A program made the translations under genes and the position numbers. Of a DNA stretch of 64,000 nt, positions 16,942 to 25,675 are shown in pieces (the stretch's first letter is position 1; the number at the start of each line of letters is the position of its first letter). The stretch is from NCBI RefSeq assembly GCF_002409645.1, contig NZ_DHNR01000043.1, positions 48,341 to 112,340 on the forward strand, given 5' to 3'. Origin of the DNA: Acetobacter sp. UBA5411. GTDB taxonomy: Bacteria > Pseudomonadota > Alphaproteobacteria > Acetobacterales > Acetobacteraceae. The notes beneath the pieces were generated by a model that saw nothing but the letters and a program-made list of their open reading frames with translations, had not been told where the DNA came from and searched no databases.

Positions 16942-17610
16942 TTACTGCAGGAACTGGTTGTTCACACGTTCCATGCCGATCTTCGTGGGCGCGCCATGTC
17001 CCGGCACGACGACGACTTCATCACCAAGGGGGAGAAGTTTCTCGCGGATCGCTGTGACCAGCTGACGACTGTCGCCATAGGAAAAGTCGGTGCGTCCGAT
17101 GGTGCCGCGAAACAACGTGTCGCCCGCGAAGACAATCTGCTCAGCAACGTCAAAAAACACCACATGGCCCGGGGTGTGACCGGGAACATGCAGCACCTGA
17201 TAGTGGTGACCCAGAAGATCGAGCGTCTCGCCGTCCGACGTGTATCGGTCGGGACTGACGCTGTGCAGGTCCGCCAGACCGAAATGACGCGCCTGCTCCT
17301 CGACGGAGTTCAGCAGGAACTCGTCATGGGTGGTGGGACCGATCACTTCGGGAGTCTCGGCCTGCGTGCCAGCCAGAAGTGTTCTGAGAGCCACGGTGCC
17401 GCCGACATGATCCAGATGACCATGCGTCAGAAGAATGGCGTCCACTGTCAGACCGGCCTCGGTGATCCGGGCATGAATGCGTTCGGCATCCCCGCCCGGA
17501 TCAACCACGAGGGCCTTGTGCGTCGCCGGGTCCCAGACCAGGGAGCAGTTCTGATGGAACGGGGTGACAGGGAGCCGTTCTGTAATCAGACGTCCTGTAT
17601 CGCTCATCAT
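16942..17610 (-). CDS. MBL-fold metallohydrolase (glyoxalase II-like)
   Basis: A 222-residue metallo-beta-lactamase-fold hydrolase. The zinc-binding motif LTHGHLDH is at residues 62-69, with VPGHTPGH, FAGDTLFRGTIGRTDF and VVPGHG supplying the other ligands. This short form lacks the C-terminal helical domain of classical glyoxalase II and matches the YcbL-type group. Substrate is uncertain. AGGAG lies just before two consecutive ATGs (17610 and 17607); the second has better spacing. Confidence 0.85.
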   Translation of the reverse strand: MMSDTGRLITERLPVTPFHQNCSLVWDPATHKALVVDPGGDAERIHARITEAGLTVDAILLTHGHLDHVGGTVALRTLLAGTQAETPEVIGPTTHDEFLLNSVEEQARHFGLADLHSVSPDRYTSDGETLDLLGHHYQVLHVPGHTPGHVVFFDVAEQIVFAGDTLFRGTIGRTDFSYGDSRQLVTAIREKLLPLGDEVVVVPGHGAPTKIGMERVNNQFLQ

Positions 17611-17647
17611 ATGCTCCTATCTGATCTGGAAAAGGCTACGCAGGGGT

Positions 17648-18058
17648 TCAGGCGGTCTTCCAGCCTGTTTCCGGAATGTCGAAGTGGGAAGCCAGATCGG
17701 CAACCGGAATGTTGATCAGATCCTTGTCGATCGACTTGATCAGCTTGGCCTGTGTCGGCTTGGCGAGGTGCTCACGGATGACGTGCAGAACCTTGGCCGG
17801 AGCCGCCAGAACGAAACCGTCCGGCTTGCTGCTGCCGTGAAGCTGGTCGTTCATCCATGTGGCGACGCGCTTGCCGAATTCTTCCTTGTGATGGTCGGCA
17901 ACGGAGAAATCACCGCGACCATTGTCTGAAGAACCTGCAATTTCGGCTGCCGCGAAGTGGGAGACTTCGTGCATGTGGCCGTCCTTGTGCTGAAGGATAC
18001 GGGCCTTGCCGCCATCGGCAACGATATAAATGACTTGTCCGTCGAAGCTGTTCGGCAT
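17648..18058 (-). CDS. host attachment protein-like (bacterial eRF1-like group)
   Basis: A 136-residue protein of the group annotated as host attachment protein in Agrobacterium and relatives, which is a small archaeal/eukaryal release factor-like fold. Matching features are YIVADGGKARILQ near the start, HEVSHFAAAEIA, FGKRVATWMNDQL and FVLAAPAKVLHVIREHL. The biochemical function is not established; the name comes from an attachment phenotype. The MBL hydrolase begins 37 bases downstream, so the two may be co-transcribed. Confidence 0.75.
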   Translation of the reverse strand: MPNSFDGQVIYIVADGGKARILQHKDGHMHEVSHFAAAEIAGSSDNGRGDFSVADHHKEEFGKRVATWMNDQLHGSSKPDGFVLAAPAKVLHVIREHLAKPTQAKLIKSIDKDLINIPVADLASHFDIPETGWKTA

Positions 18059-18248
18059 CGTATGTGCTCCATGATTGGCACGTTATTGTCCGAAAGTGCG
18101 GGGCATGCCGATAAGGCACACCGGGATTCGGATCTCGGCGCCAAGATAGAGCCCTGATCGGGGTTTGGGGCAACCCCCCTTTCTGTCAGCGCCGCCTTGC
18201 CGCACGGGTCGGGTGGAGAAACACTGCATTCATTGTATAGTGCAAAAT

Positions 18249-19358
18249 ATGTCCAGCTCCGCTCCTCCCGCAAAATTATCCTGCCCTTTTGCTTTGGCGC
18301 AGGAATGGCTCGTGCAGGGCGGAGCGGTCGCGTTCGCCACCGTCGTGGGAACCGGAGGGCGCTCGCCCCGGCCTCTCGGCAGTATCATGGTCATGGATGA
18401 CAGCGGACGCGTTGAAGGCTCCGTCAGCGGCGGATGCGTTGAGGCGGACGTCATGTCCATCGCAAAAGAGGTGATGAGCGGAGCGCCGCCCTGTGTCCGC
18501 AGTTATGGCGGGGAAGAGGTGGGGCTCTGGTCGGTGGGGCTGGCCTGTGGCGGTCGTCTTGATGTGTTTGTCGAGGCCGTGCGGTCGCCGCTTTCCCCGG
18601 AGGGCACGTTTCCCGCTGAACTGCTTTCGTGGATTACCGATCGACGCACCAAGGGAGAGCCTCTGGCTATTGGCATGGCGCTTGATGGCTCACGGCATGC
18701 GGTGCTGGCAGGAAAAGAGCCACTGTTCTGTCCCGGCGGAGAGGTTCCGTCTGCGATTGTGAGCATCATGACAGAGCGGGTCGCGACAGGAGAGGCAGGA
18801 GCGGTCAGTCCCGCGATAACGCCTGACTGGTTTGTGCAACTGCTGATGCCTGCGCCTCGGCTGCTGATCGTGGGGGCGGTTCATATCGCTCAGGTGCTGG
18901 CGGCGATGGCGACCAATGCGGGGTATGACGTCACCATCATTGATCCCCGCACCAGTCTGGCGACGCCCGAGCGTTTTCCCGGTGTCAGACTGGTGGACGA
19001 GTGGCCCGATGACGCCCTCTCGGCAGCCAGACCGGACAGGATGACCGCCATTGTCACGTTGACCCATGACAGCAAGCTTGACGATCCGGCGCTTATGGAA
19101 GCGCTGAAAGGTCCAGCTTTCTATATCGGCGCTCTGGGATCACGCGGAACGCAGGCCTCGCGTCTGGAACGGCTGCGCGAAGCTGGTATGAGCGAAGAGT
19201 CTCTCCAGAGGATCAGAGGGCCGGTGGGCTTGCCGATAGGCGCTGTCGATGTGGAAGAGATCGCGATTTCCATCATGGCCGACATCGTCGCCGTGCGTCG
19301 TGGCGCGCCGCTCGCCAAGGGTATCAGCTGGTGGTCACCTCGAAAGGTGAAAGCGTGA
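18249..19358 (+). CDS. XdhC/CoxI family molybdoenzyme maturation factor
   Basis: A 369-residue XdhC-family protein. These proteins bind molybdenum cofactor, help its sulfuration and insert it into xanthine dehydrogenase-type enzymes. The N-terminal domain shows GTGGRSPRPLGSIMVM and GSVSGGCVE, and the C-terminal Rossmann domain shows PRLLIVGAVHIAQVLAAMA, TLTHDSKLD and YIGALGSRGT. The ATG at 18249 removes an implausible 28-residue extension. Its stop overlaps the GTG of the MobA-like gene by four bases, implying translational coupling. No xanthine or aldehyde dehydrogenase subunit genes are inside the window. Confidence 0.88.
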   Translation: MSSSAPPAKLSCPFALAQEWLVQGGAVAFATVVGTGGRSPRPLGSIMVMDDSGRVEGSVSGGCVEADVMSIAKEVMSGAPPCVRSYGGEEVGLWSVGLACGGRLDVFVEAVRSPLSPEGTFPAELLSWITDRRTKGEPLAIGMALDGSRHAVLAGKEPLFCPGGEVPSAIVSIMTERVATGEAGAVSPAITPDWFVQLLMPAPRLLIVGAVHIAQVLAAMATNAGYDVTIIDPRTSLATPERFPGVRLVDEWPDDALSAARPDRMTAIVTLTHDSKLDDPALMEALKGPAFYIGALGSRGTQASRLERLREAGMSEESLQRIRGPVGLPIGAVDVEEIAISIMADIVAVRRGAPLAKGISWWSPRKVKA

Positions 19359-19999
19359 CAGACGCCGGGTCGGTGGTCGCCATCGTTCTGGCGGCTGGTC
19401 GGTCCTCCCGGTCCGGAGCGCAGCACAAGCTGCTGGCCAAAGATGCAAACGGCCAGACGATGCTCGCCCGCACGCTTGCTGGACTTTGTGCCAGTCAGGT
19501 GTCGGCGCTTTGCGTCGTGCTACCGCCTTTGGCGCGTGAAACTTCCGCAGCCCTTCAGGCGATCGTGCAGAAATCATGTTCAGGCAAACCCACTGAAATT
19601 CGTATCTCCAACGCAGCCGACGAAGGTCTGTCCGCGTCCCTGAAAGTCGGCATTGCATGGGCCATGGAACAGCAGGCCGCAGGATGCCTTGTCAGTCTTG
19701 GAGATATGCCGTTGGTCGGCAGCTTGGTCATTGACGCGCTGATCAATCGCTTTCGGCAGGGCGATGCCGATGTCGTTCTGCCGCAATGGCTGGGGCAGGT
19801 AGGCAATCCGGTCCTGTGGAAAGAGGGATGTTTTGTGGCTTTGCAAACGCTGACAGGAGATAGAGGCGGGAAGGCTTTGCTAGCTCAGCCGTCTCTGAGA
19901 AAAGCGAGAGTTGCAGCCGATCCATCGGTGCTAATGGATTTCGATACCCCTGACGCCCTGTTGGAATTTGCGCATATGCGGACGACAGGAAACATCTGA
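19355..19999 (+). CDS. MobA-like nucleotidyltransferase (Moco cytidylyltransferase type)
   Basis: A 214-residue MobA-like NTP transferase. VAIVLAAGRSSRSG is the nucleotide-binding loop, with the KLLAKD segment and the LVSLGDMPLV metal-binding region, and GNPVLW later. The family includes MocA, which forms molybdopterin cytosine dinucleotide for xanthine dehydrogenase-type enzymes; adjacency to XdhC supports that role. The GTG at 19355 overlaps the XdhC stop and follows GAAAGGTG, which decides the start. Confidence 0.82.
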   Translation: MTDAGSVVAIVLAAGRSSRSGAQHKLLAKDANGQTMLARTLAGLCASQVSALCVVLPPLARETSAALQAIVQKSCSGKPTEIRISNAADEGLSASLKVGIAWAMEQQAAGCLVSLGDMPLVGSLVIDALINRFRQGDADVVLPQWLGQVGNPVLWKEGCFVALQTLTGDRGGKALLAQPSLRKARVAADPSVLMDFDTPDALLEFAHMRTTGNI

Positions 20000-20135
20000 C
20001 GCTCTGCTGGGCGCGCAACAGGCTGTGATTAAAAATCATTTCCTAAATGAAATGAAGTCCGGTAAGGCTTGAGGCCAGTGCGTGACCCGATGGAGGCGCG
20101 CCTTCGGACTGACGTTCAACGGGAGACCCCATCCG

Positions 20136-21179
20136 ATGGCTGTCGTGCAAACCGGAAATGGTGTCCGGATCACCGGCGATGACGGGCTGGATGTCCAGCG
20201 CACTGCTTTCACGGAAATACCGGTGATTGATCTCGCGGGCATGATGTCGCCGGATGAGGCGGAGCGACAGAGAACAGGCGCGGAGGTTCGCAAGGCCTGC
20301 ACGGAAGTCGGCTTCTTCTACGTGCGCAATCACGGTGTAAGTCCCGACGTGCTGGCGAAATGCTATGAAGAGAGCAAGGCTTTCTTTGCATTGCCTGAGG
20401 CAGAAAAGTGCCGCATCCATATCAAGAATTCACCAAATCACCGTGGTTACGGTCCTCTGCTCGAAGAGAATACCAATCCTGACTCGCAGGGCGACCTGCA
20501 CGAGGCCTTTGATCTTGCGGGCGATATTCCTGCCAGCGATCCGGATGTGATGGCGGGCAAAGCGCTGTATGGTCCCAATCTCTGGCCGGAACGACCGCCC
20601 GGGTTCAAACCGGCGGTTCTTGACTGTTACAGAAGTCTCGTAGCGCTGGGACACACACTGTTTCGGGCCTTTGCTCTGGCTCTTGAACTGGAGGAAGATT
20701 ATTTCCTCCCGCTGATCCGCAAGCCCTGTGCGCATATGCGTATTCTTCGGTATCCACCACAGGAAGTCGTCGTCAGCGAAAAGCAGATCGGTATCGGTGC
20801 GCATTCGGATTATGAGTGTTTCACCATCCTGAACCAGAATGGTGACTCAGCGCTTCAGGTGCTGAATGCGGCTGGCGTCTGGGTGGAAGCGCCGCCCATT
20901 CCCGATACCTTCGTCATCAATGTCGGGGACATGATGGCGCGGTGGACCAACGACCTGTTCTGTTCGACCTTACATCGCGTCATCAATCGATCCGGAAAAG
21001 AACGTTACTCCATACCGCTTTTTTTCGGACCTGACTACGACACAGTCATCAGTCCGCTGCCGTCCTGTCAGGATGCGGACCATCCACCGCTCTACCCGCC
21101 CATCAAGGCAGGCGATTACATCCTCTCCCGGTTCGACGAGACATATGATTATCGTCAGTCACAGCCAGAAAAAGTCTGA
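20136..21179 (+). CDS. isopenicillin N synthase-like 2-oxoglutarate/Fe(II) oxygenase
   Basis: A 347-residue non-heme iron oxygenase of the isopenicillin N synthase/2-oxoglutarate family. The N-terminal DIOX_N region starts at IPVIDLAGMMSPDEAERQ with VGFFYVRNHGV. The iron ligands are H223 and D225 in GAHSDYE and H280 in STLHRVIN; R290 in ERYSIPLFF would bind 2-oxoglutarate. All core residues are present, so it should be active. Fungal thymine-7-hydroxylase belongs to this family, which is notable as the next genes encode an NCS1 nucleobase permease and a CodA-like deaminase. ATG 20136 follows GGGAGA; the frame extends upstream. Substrate is not known. Confidence 0.85.
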   Translation: MAVVQTGNGVRITGDDGLDVQRTAFTEIPVIDLAGMMSPDEAERQRTGAEVRKACTEVGFFYVRNHGVSPDVLAKCYEESKAFFALPEAEKCRIHIKNSPNHRGYGPLLEENTNPDSQGDLHEAFDLAGDIPASDPDVMAGKALYGPNLWPERPPGFKPAVLDCYRSLVALGHTLFRAFALALELEEDYFLPLIRKPCAHMRILRYPPQEVVVSEKQIGIGAHSDYECFTILNQNGDSALQVLNAAGVWVEAPPIPDTFVINVGDMMARWTNDLFCSTLHRVINRSGKERYSIPLFFGPDYDTVISPLPSCQDADHPPLYPPIKAGDYILSRFDETYDYRQSQPEKV

Positions 21180-21205
21180 ATTCTTTCCAGCAGGATTATG
21201 TGCTC

Positions 21206-22567
21206 ATGCAAGTTGAGGAAACCGGTAGTGCGGCCGTTCTGGAACGTGTGCCCACCCATTTGCGGACAACCCGTGTGGATCGGGTTTTCTGGAGCCATTT
21301 CTCTCCCAACCTCGCGCCTTCAGCCTGGGTCATCGGCGTGCTGGTGGTGGTGCTTGGACTGCCGGGATGGACCGGCTTCACGGTTCTGCTGATCGGTAAT
21401 CTCCTCGGTTCGCTACCTGTGGCGCTCTGTGCCGTGATGGGGCCTGAAACGGGACTTCCGCAGATGGAAGCGTCACGTTTCTCATTTGGCCGGATCGGGA
21501 AACGTCTGCCGTCCCTGATCAACTGGGCGAACTGCGTCGGCTGGGATGCGGTCAATAATGTGCCGTCCGCGCTGGCCTTCATCCTGCTGCTGAAGATGGT
21601 TGGTCTGGCAGTCCCGTTCTGGCTCGCATTAGGTATTCTCGCTTTCGCCCAACTGCTGGCGAGCATGGGTGGCCATGACATTGTTCAGGCGATCGAGAAA
21701 TATCTTGGCTGGGTCCTGCTGGTTTCGTTTGCGATCGTCGGAGTGATTGCCGTTTTTCAATCGTCGGGGCAGGGAAGTGCAGCACCAGCGGCGGCCCCGC
21801 GATTTGCCGATATCATGATCGGTATAGGCGCTGTCAGCAGTTTCAACATGGCGTGGGCAGCCTATGCGTCGGACTACACGCGCTATGTCCCGCCCGGCAC
21901 GCCGTCTTCCCGTGTTTTCTGGCTGACCTTTGGCGGAACATTCCTTTCTTCCTTTATCATGGAACTGTTCGGCCTGCTGACCGGGGCGGCGATCAGTGAC
22001 CCGTCTCCGGGTTCGGTGATTGCAGCCTTGCAGAACTGGTCAGGAATTTTCGCGCCAGTCGCTCTGGCCGCTGTGGCGTTTTCTTCCATCGCGATCAATG
22101 CGGCGAACGACAATACCGCTGCCTATGCGCTGATTTCCGGTGGTGTGCATGTCAATCGCATGCTCAGCGCCGTGGTGACGGCGGGCATGGGCTACCTGCT
22201 TGCCGTGCTGGGGGAGGGAACATTCGTGTCCCTCTATGAGAATTACCTGCTTCTCGCCCTTTACTGGATCGCGCCATGGTGCGGGATCGTGCTGGCCGAC
22301 TGGTATTGTCGCCCGGCGTCGCTGAAGTCTTTGCGGATGGAAACACTCTCCGGCTGGACGTCGTCGGCGTCGCTGTTTGTCGTCGTGACGGTTTTGACAA
22401 TTGGCCTGTTCTCATCGACACCTCTCTACACAGGTCCTGTCGCGGCGATGCTCGGAGGTGCTGATGTCGGTTATCTCGTCGGGTTCTTTCTGGCTGCTCT
22501 GGGACAGGTAGCGCTGCTGAATGCACGAGGGCGGCGCGTGTCTGTCGCCCGTTTTCAGGACGCCTGA
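21206..22567 (+). CDS. NCS1-family cytosine/purine permease
   Basis: A 453-residue membrane protein of about 12 transmembrane segments in the NCS1 (nucleobase:cation symporter 1, CodB-like) family. Recognisable parts are FWSHFSPNLAPSAWVIGVL, MGPETGLPQMEASRFSFGR, NWANCVGWDAVNN, WAAYASDYTRYVPP and AINAANDNTAAYALISG. It imports nucleobases or related heterocycles across the inner membrane. It begins 26 bases after the oxygenase and ends 43 bases before the deaminase, so the three form an operon. A GTG at 21200 is an alternative start; AGGA precedes both. Confidence 0.88.
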   Translation: MQVEETGSAAVLERVPTHLRTTRVDRVFWSHFSPNLAPSAWVIGVLVVVLGLPGWTGFTVLLIGNLLGSLPVALCAVMGPETGLPQMEASRFSFGRIGKRLPSLINWANCVGWDAVNNVPSALAFILLLKMVGLAVPFWLALGILAFAQLLASMGGHDIVQAIEKYLGWVLLVSFAIVGVIAVFQSSGQGSAAPAAAPRFADIMIGIGAVSSFNMAWAAYASDYTRYVPPGTPSSRVFWLTFGGTFLSSFIMELFGLLTGAAISDPSPGSVIAALQNWSGIFAPVALAAVAFSSIAINAANDNTAAYALISGGVHVNRMLSAVVTAGMGYLLAVLGEGTFVSLYENYLLLALYWIAPWCGIVLADWYCRPASLKSLRMETLSGWTSSASLFVVVTVLTIGLFSSTPLYTGPVAAMLGGADVGYLVGFFLAALGQVALLNARGRRVSVARFQDA

Positions 22568-22610
22568 TACGGCGAGAAATTCATGACGATCGAAACGGGT
22601 AAAATCTGAC

Positions 22611-23879
22611 ATGATGGATCTGGTTCTGAAAAACGGCGTCCTGCCCGATGGTAGTCGGGCGGACATTGCCATCGCCGACGGAAAAATTGCCGCCATTGAA
22701 ACAGGGTTTTCAGGCGAGGCCGTCGAGACGCTGGATCTGGAAGGCTATCTTGTCTCTCCGCCTTTCGTGGACAGCCATTTCCATCTCGATACGACGCTGA
22801 CAGCCGGACTAATCCGTCACAATACCAGCGGCACCCTTCTGGAAGGCATCCAGATCTGGAAAGAAACAAAGCCCCACCTGACCGAAGAGGATATCTACGC
22901 CCGCGCCCGCAAACTGTGCGAGATGACCATCTCGCAGGGCACGCTCGCCATCCGGTCACACGTTGATATCAGCGATCCTGATCTGAAAGCGGTCCGTGCG
23001 CTGGTGCGTCTGCGGGAGGACCTGAAACCGTGGATGACCATCCAGCTTGTCGCCTTTCCGCAGGACGGTTTTTTCCGGATGGAAGGCGCGGCGGAACTGC
23101 TGGTCAGAGCGCTCGATATGGGGCTCGATCTGGTTGGCGGCATTCCGCATTATGAACGCACGACGTTACAGGGCGGTGAGTCGATCGACGCACTGTTCCG
23201 GCTGGCGGCGGATCGCTCGCTGCCGATCGATATGCATTGCGACGAAACGGACGATCCAAACTCGCGTCATATCGAAACCATGGCGGCCTGTGCGGTCAAA
23301 TACGGTTTGCAGGGCAGGGTGACCGGTTCTCACCTGACTTCGATGCACTCAATGGATAACGCTTACGTCGATAAGCTGCTCACCTTGATGGCGGAGTCAG
23401 GGATTGCGGCGGTCTCCAATCCGCTGATCAACATCACGCTATCGGGACGCTACGATACCTATCCGAAGCGTCGTGGACTGACGCGCATTCCTGAACTGCT
23501 GCGTGCGGGCGTGCCGGTCGGGTTCGGCCATGACTGTGTGATGGACCCGTGGTACCGGCTCGGCAGTCACGATATGCTGGAAGTGGCGTCCATGGGACTG
23601 CACGCCGCGCAGATGACCAGCGAGAGCGAGATGGCAGCCTGTTTCAACAGCGTCACCGACATGGCAGCAGGGATTCTCGGGCTGGACTCGTACGGACTGA
23701 AAGTGGGCAATCCGGCTGATCTGGTCGTGCTACAGGCTTGCTCGGTGTTCGATGCGCTGCGGCTGCGTCCATGTCGTTTGTATGTGCTGAGAAACGGCCG
23801 GATCATTTCCCGCACAGCACCACGTCTCAGTCAGTTGACGCTGTCCGAGGAACGGACGGTCGATCTGGCGCGGATCTGA
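22611..23879 (+). CDS. CodA-like cytosine/heterocycle deaminase
   Basis: A 422-residue amidohydrolase closely resembling E. coli cytosine deaminase along its length. Metal and catalytic motifs are seen: SHFHLD, RSHVDISD, QLVAFPQDG, MHCDETDD, GSHLTSMHS and the shared YDTYPKRRGLTRIPELL. In E. coli the final aspartate motif reads GHDD; here it is GHDC (D308, C309), so the substrate-facing second aspartate is a cysteine. The metal-binding aspartate is kept. This suggests a deaminase or hydrolase whose substrate may be a modified cytosine or another heterocycle. It forms an operon with the permease and oxygenase. Confidence 0.82.
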   Translation: MMDLVLKNGVLPDGSRADIAIADGKIAAIETGFSGEAVETLDLEGYLVSPPFVDSHFHLDTTLTAGLIRHNTSGTLLEGIQIWKETKPHLTEEDIYARARKLCEMTISQGTLAIRSHVDISDPDLKAVRALVRLREDLKPWMTIQLVAFPQDGFFRMEGAAELLVRALDMGLDLVGGIPHYERTTLQGGESIDALFRLAADRSLPIDMHCDETDDPNSRHIETMAACAVKYGLQGRVTGSHLTSMHSMDNAYVDKLLTLMAESGIAAVSNPLINITLSGRYDTYPKRRGLTRIPELLRAGVPVGFGHDCVMDPWYRLGSHDMLEVASMGLHAAQMTSESEMAACFNSVTDMAAGILGLDSYGLKVGNPADLVVLQACSVFDALRLRPCRLYVLRNGRIISRTAPRLSQLTLSEERTVDLARI

Positions 23880-23932
23880 TCCGTGGGAGGATGGAGCGAT
23901 AATCGCTCCACCGCCAAAGAGAAGATACTCTC

Positions 23933-24601
23933 TCAGAAGTCCAGATTGGCGTAATACTCCGGCGGGTTCATGCCGGGCACGCGATCGTTCAGCAGAGGAC
24001 GGAAGCACGGGCGGGATTTGACGCGTGCATACCACTCGCGGGCTGCGGGCTGCTTGCTCCAGTCGATATCGCCGATAAAGTCGAGGCAGGAGACATGCGC
24101 AGCGGCGGCGAAGTCGGCCAGAGACAGCGTGCCCCCCGCAAGCCATGTACGCGCTTCGGCAAGCTGGCCAATATAGTCGAGATGCGGACGGATGTTGGCG
24201 TAACCTTCCCGCAGGGCGGTACCGTCCGGATTGCCGCGACCGCTCAGGCGCTTGAACACTTTCTCGCCCAGCAGCTTGCGGGTGACGTCGCGTGCGAAAA
24301 CGCTGTCGAACCACGCGACCAGCCGACGCACTTCAACGCGTTCGGCAAGGGTGCGGCCAAGCAGGCACGGGTCAGGGTAGGCTTCTTCCAGATATTCGCA
24401 GATCACCGACGAATCCGGGACCACAAGCCCGTTGTCCTCCACCAGAACCGGTACTTCCTGCGCCGGGTTCAGGCGGGCGAATTCAGGACGGTTCTCCCAG
24501 ACGCGCTCGGTCAGCGGCTCGAACGGGAGACGTTTTTCACCCAGTGTCAGCCGGACTTTGCGGCAATAGGGTGACAGGGGAAAATGATGAAGGATTCGCA
24601 T
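23933..24601 (-). CDS. glutathione S-transferase family protein
   Basis: A 222-residue cytosolic glutathione S-transferase. The thioredoxin-like N-terminal domain begins RILHHFPLSPYCRKVRLTL, with SPYCRK as the active-site region, NPAQEVPVL and the glutathione-binding PDSSVICEYLEE. The C-terminal helical domain includes TLSLADFAAAAHVSCLDF. It faces away from minC and converges on the deaminase. Substrate is unknown; detoxification by conjugation or reduction is the family role. Confidence 0.88.
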   Translation of the reverse strand: MRILHHFPLSPYCRKVRLTLGEKRLPFEPLTERVWENRPEFARLNPAQEVPVLVEDNGLVVPDSSVICEYLEEAYPDPCLLGRTLAERVEVRRLVAWFDSVFARDVTRKLLGEKVFKRLSGRGNPDGTALREGYANIRPHLDYIGQLAEARTWLAGGTLSLADFAAAAHVSCLDFIGDIDWSKQPAAREWYARVKSRPCFRPLLNDRVPGMNPPEYYANLDF

Positions 24602-24729
24602 GTGCCCGCTTTAAGCGATCCTTGCGTCACGCGCCAGTAGGTGCGTGCAGGGTGTGTACTGTCCACGCATCCGTGCGCGATGGGGAGGCGTCAGAAAGAG
24701 AAGCGCATGCTCAGGGATAGTCAGGACGC

Positions 24730-25563
24730 ATGATGTCCGCCCTCGACAGGCGGATTAGCGAGATGTTACCACGAGGTCATGACATTCAGCCGGTCGCAAT
24801 GATGACGCGCCGGACAATTTTTCAGACCAGGGATGAGCCCCAGATCGTGACGTCGTCCACAGCTTCCGTCGATCCTGCAAGCCTGCCGCGCATTCGTGCT
24901 GGCGGTCGGTCCTTTCTCGCTCTGGTGCTGACGCCCGAAGCTCCGCTTGATATCTGGCTCGTTGCTCTGGATCATCAGATCAGTCGCTCCGCCGGTTTTT
25001 TCGCGGGCAAACCGATTATCCTCGACCTCACGCTTGTGCCACTGGATACGCCGGGCCTTTCCGGGCTGCTGCCAGCACTTGAGGAGCGCAATATCCGCGT
25101 GATCGGGATCGAAGGCGCGGATCGGAATGAGGAGGTTTTCGCCGGATGGAACTGGCCGGAAGGTCTGAGCGGGGGGCGTTCTACCGCCGAGGAAGATATT
25201 CCGCTTGATGACGTCGAGGAACTGGAGCCAACTCCCGGTGCGCTGATCGTTGAGGAGCCAGTGCGTTCCGGGCAGCATATTGTCTGGGCGGAAGGCGATG
25301 TCATCATTCTTGGCTCGGTCGCATCAGGTGCGGAAGTGTCTGCTGGCGGTTCGATCCATGTATATGGAGCGCTCAGGGGGCGCGCCATTGCGGGGATTGT
25401 CGGGCGTCCCGAAGCCCGGATCTTCGCCCGGGTGATGCAGCCCGAACTGCTGGCCATTGACGGCTTCTATGCGATTGCCGAAGAAATGCCGGAAGATCTG
25501 ACGGGAAAGCCGTCTCAGGCCGTTCTTGTTGACGAAGTGCTTACTCTTAAGCCTCTAACGTAG
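24730..25563 (+). CDS. minC: septum site-determining protein MinC
   Basis: MinC inhibits FtsZ polymerisation away from mid-cell. The 277-residue protein has an N-terminal FtsZ-interacting domain (FLALVLTPEAPLDIWL, FAGKPIILDLTLVPLD), an acidic linker around residue 165 and the C-terminal beta-helix: VRSGQHIVWAEGDVIILGSVASGAEVSAGG with HVYGALRGRAIAGI. minD and minE follow on the same strand. Consecutive ATGs at 24730 and 24733 lie behind AGGA; the second has slightly better spacing. A further ATG pair near residue 24 leaves the exact start open. Confidence 0.93.
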   Translation: MMSALDRRISEMLPRGHDIQPVAMMTRRTIFQTRDEPQIVTSSTASVDPASLPRIRAGGRSFLALVLTPEAPLDIWLVALDHQISRSAGFFAGKPIILDLTLVPLDTPGLSGLLPALEERNIRVIGIEGADRNEEVFAGWNWPEGLSGGRSTAEEDIPLDDVEELEPTPGALIVEEPVRSGQHIVWAEGDVIILGSVASGAEVSAGGSIHVYGALRGRAIAGIVGRPEARIFARVMQPELLAIDGFYAIAEEMPEDLTGKPSQAVLVDEVLTLKPLT

Positions 25564-25675
25564 GGCATATTTCGTCGTAATATTAATTTCCGGGCCTAGC
25601 CCTGATTTGGACACACATTCGGCCCATTTGATGCGATGATTAACGGGTCGATACAGAAATAAGGACGAACAGTTT

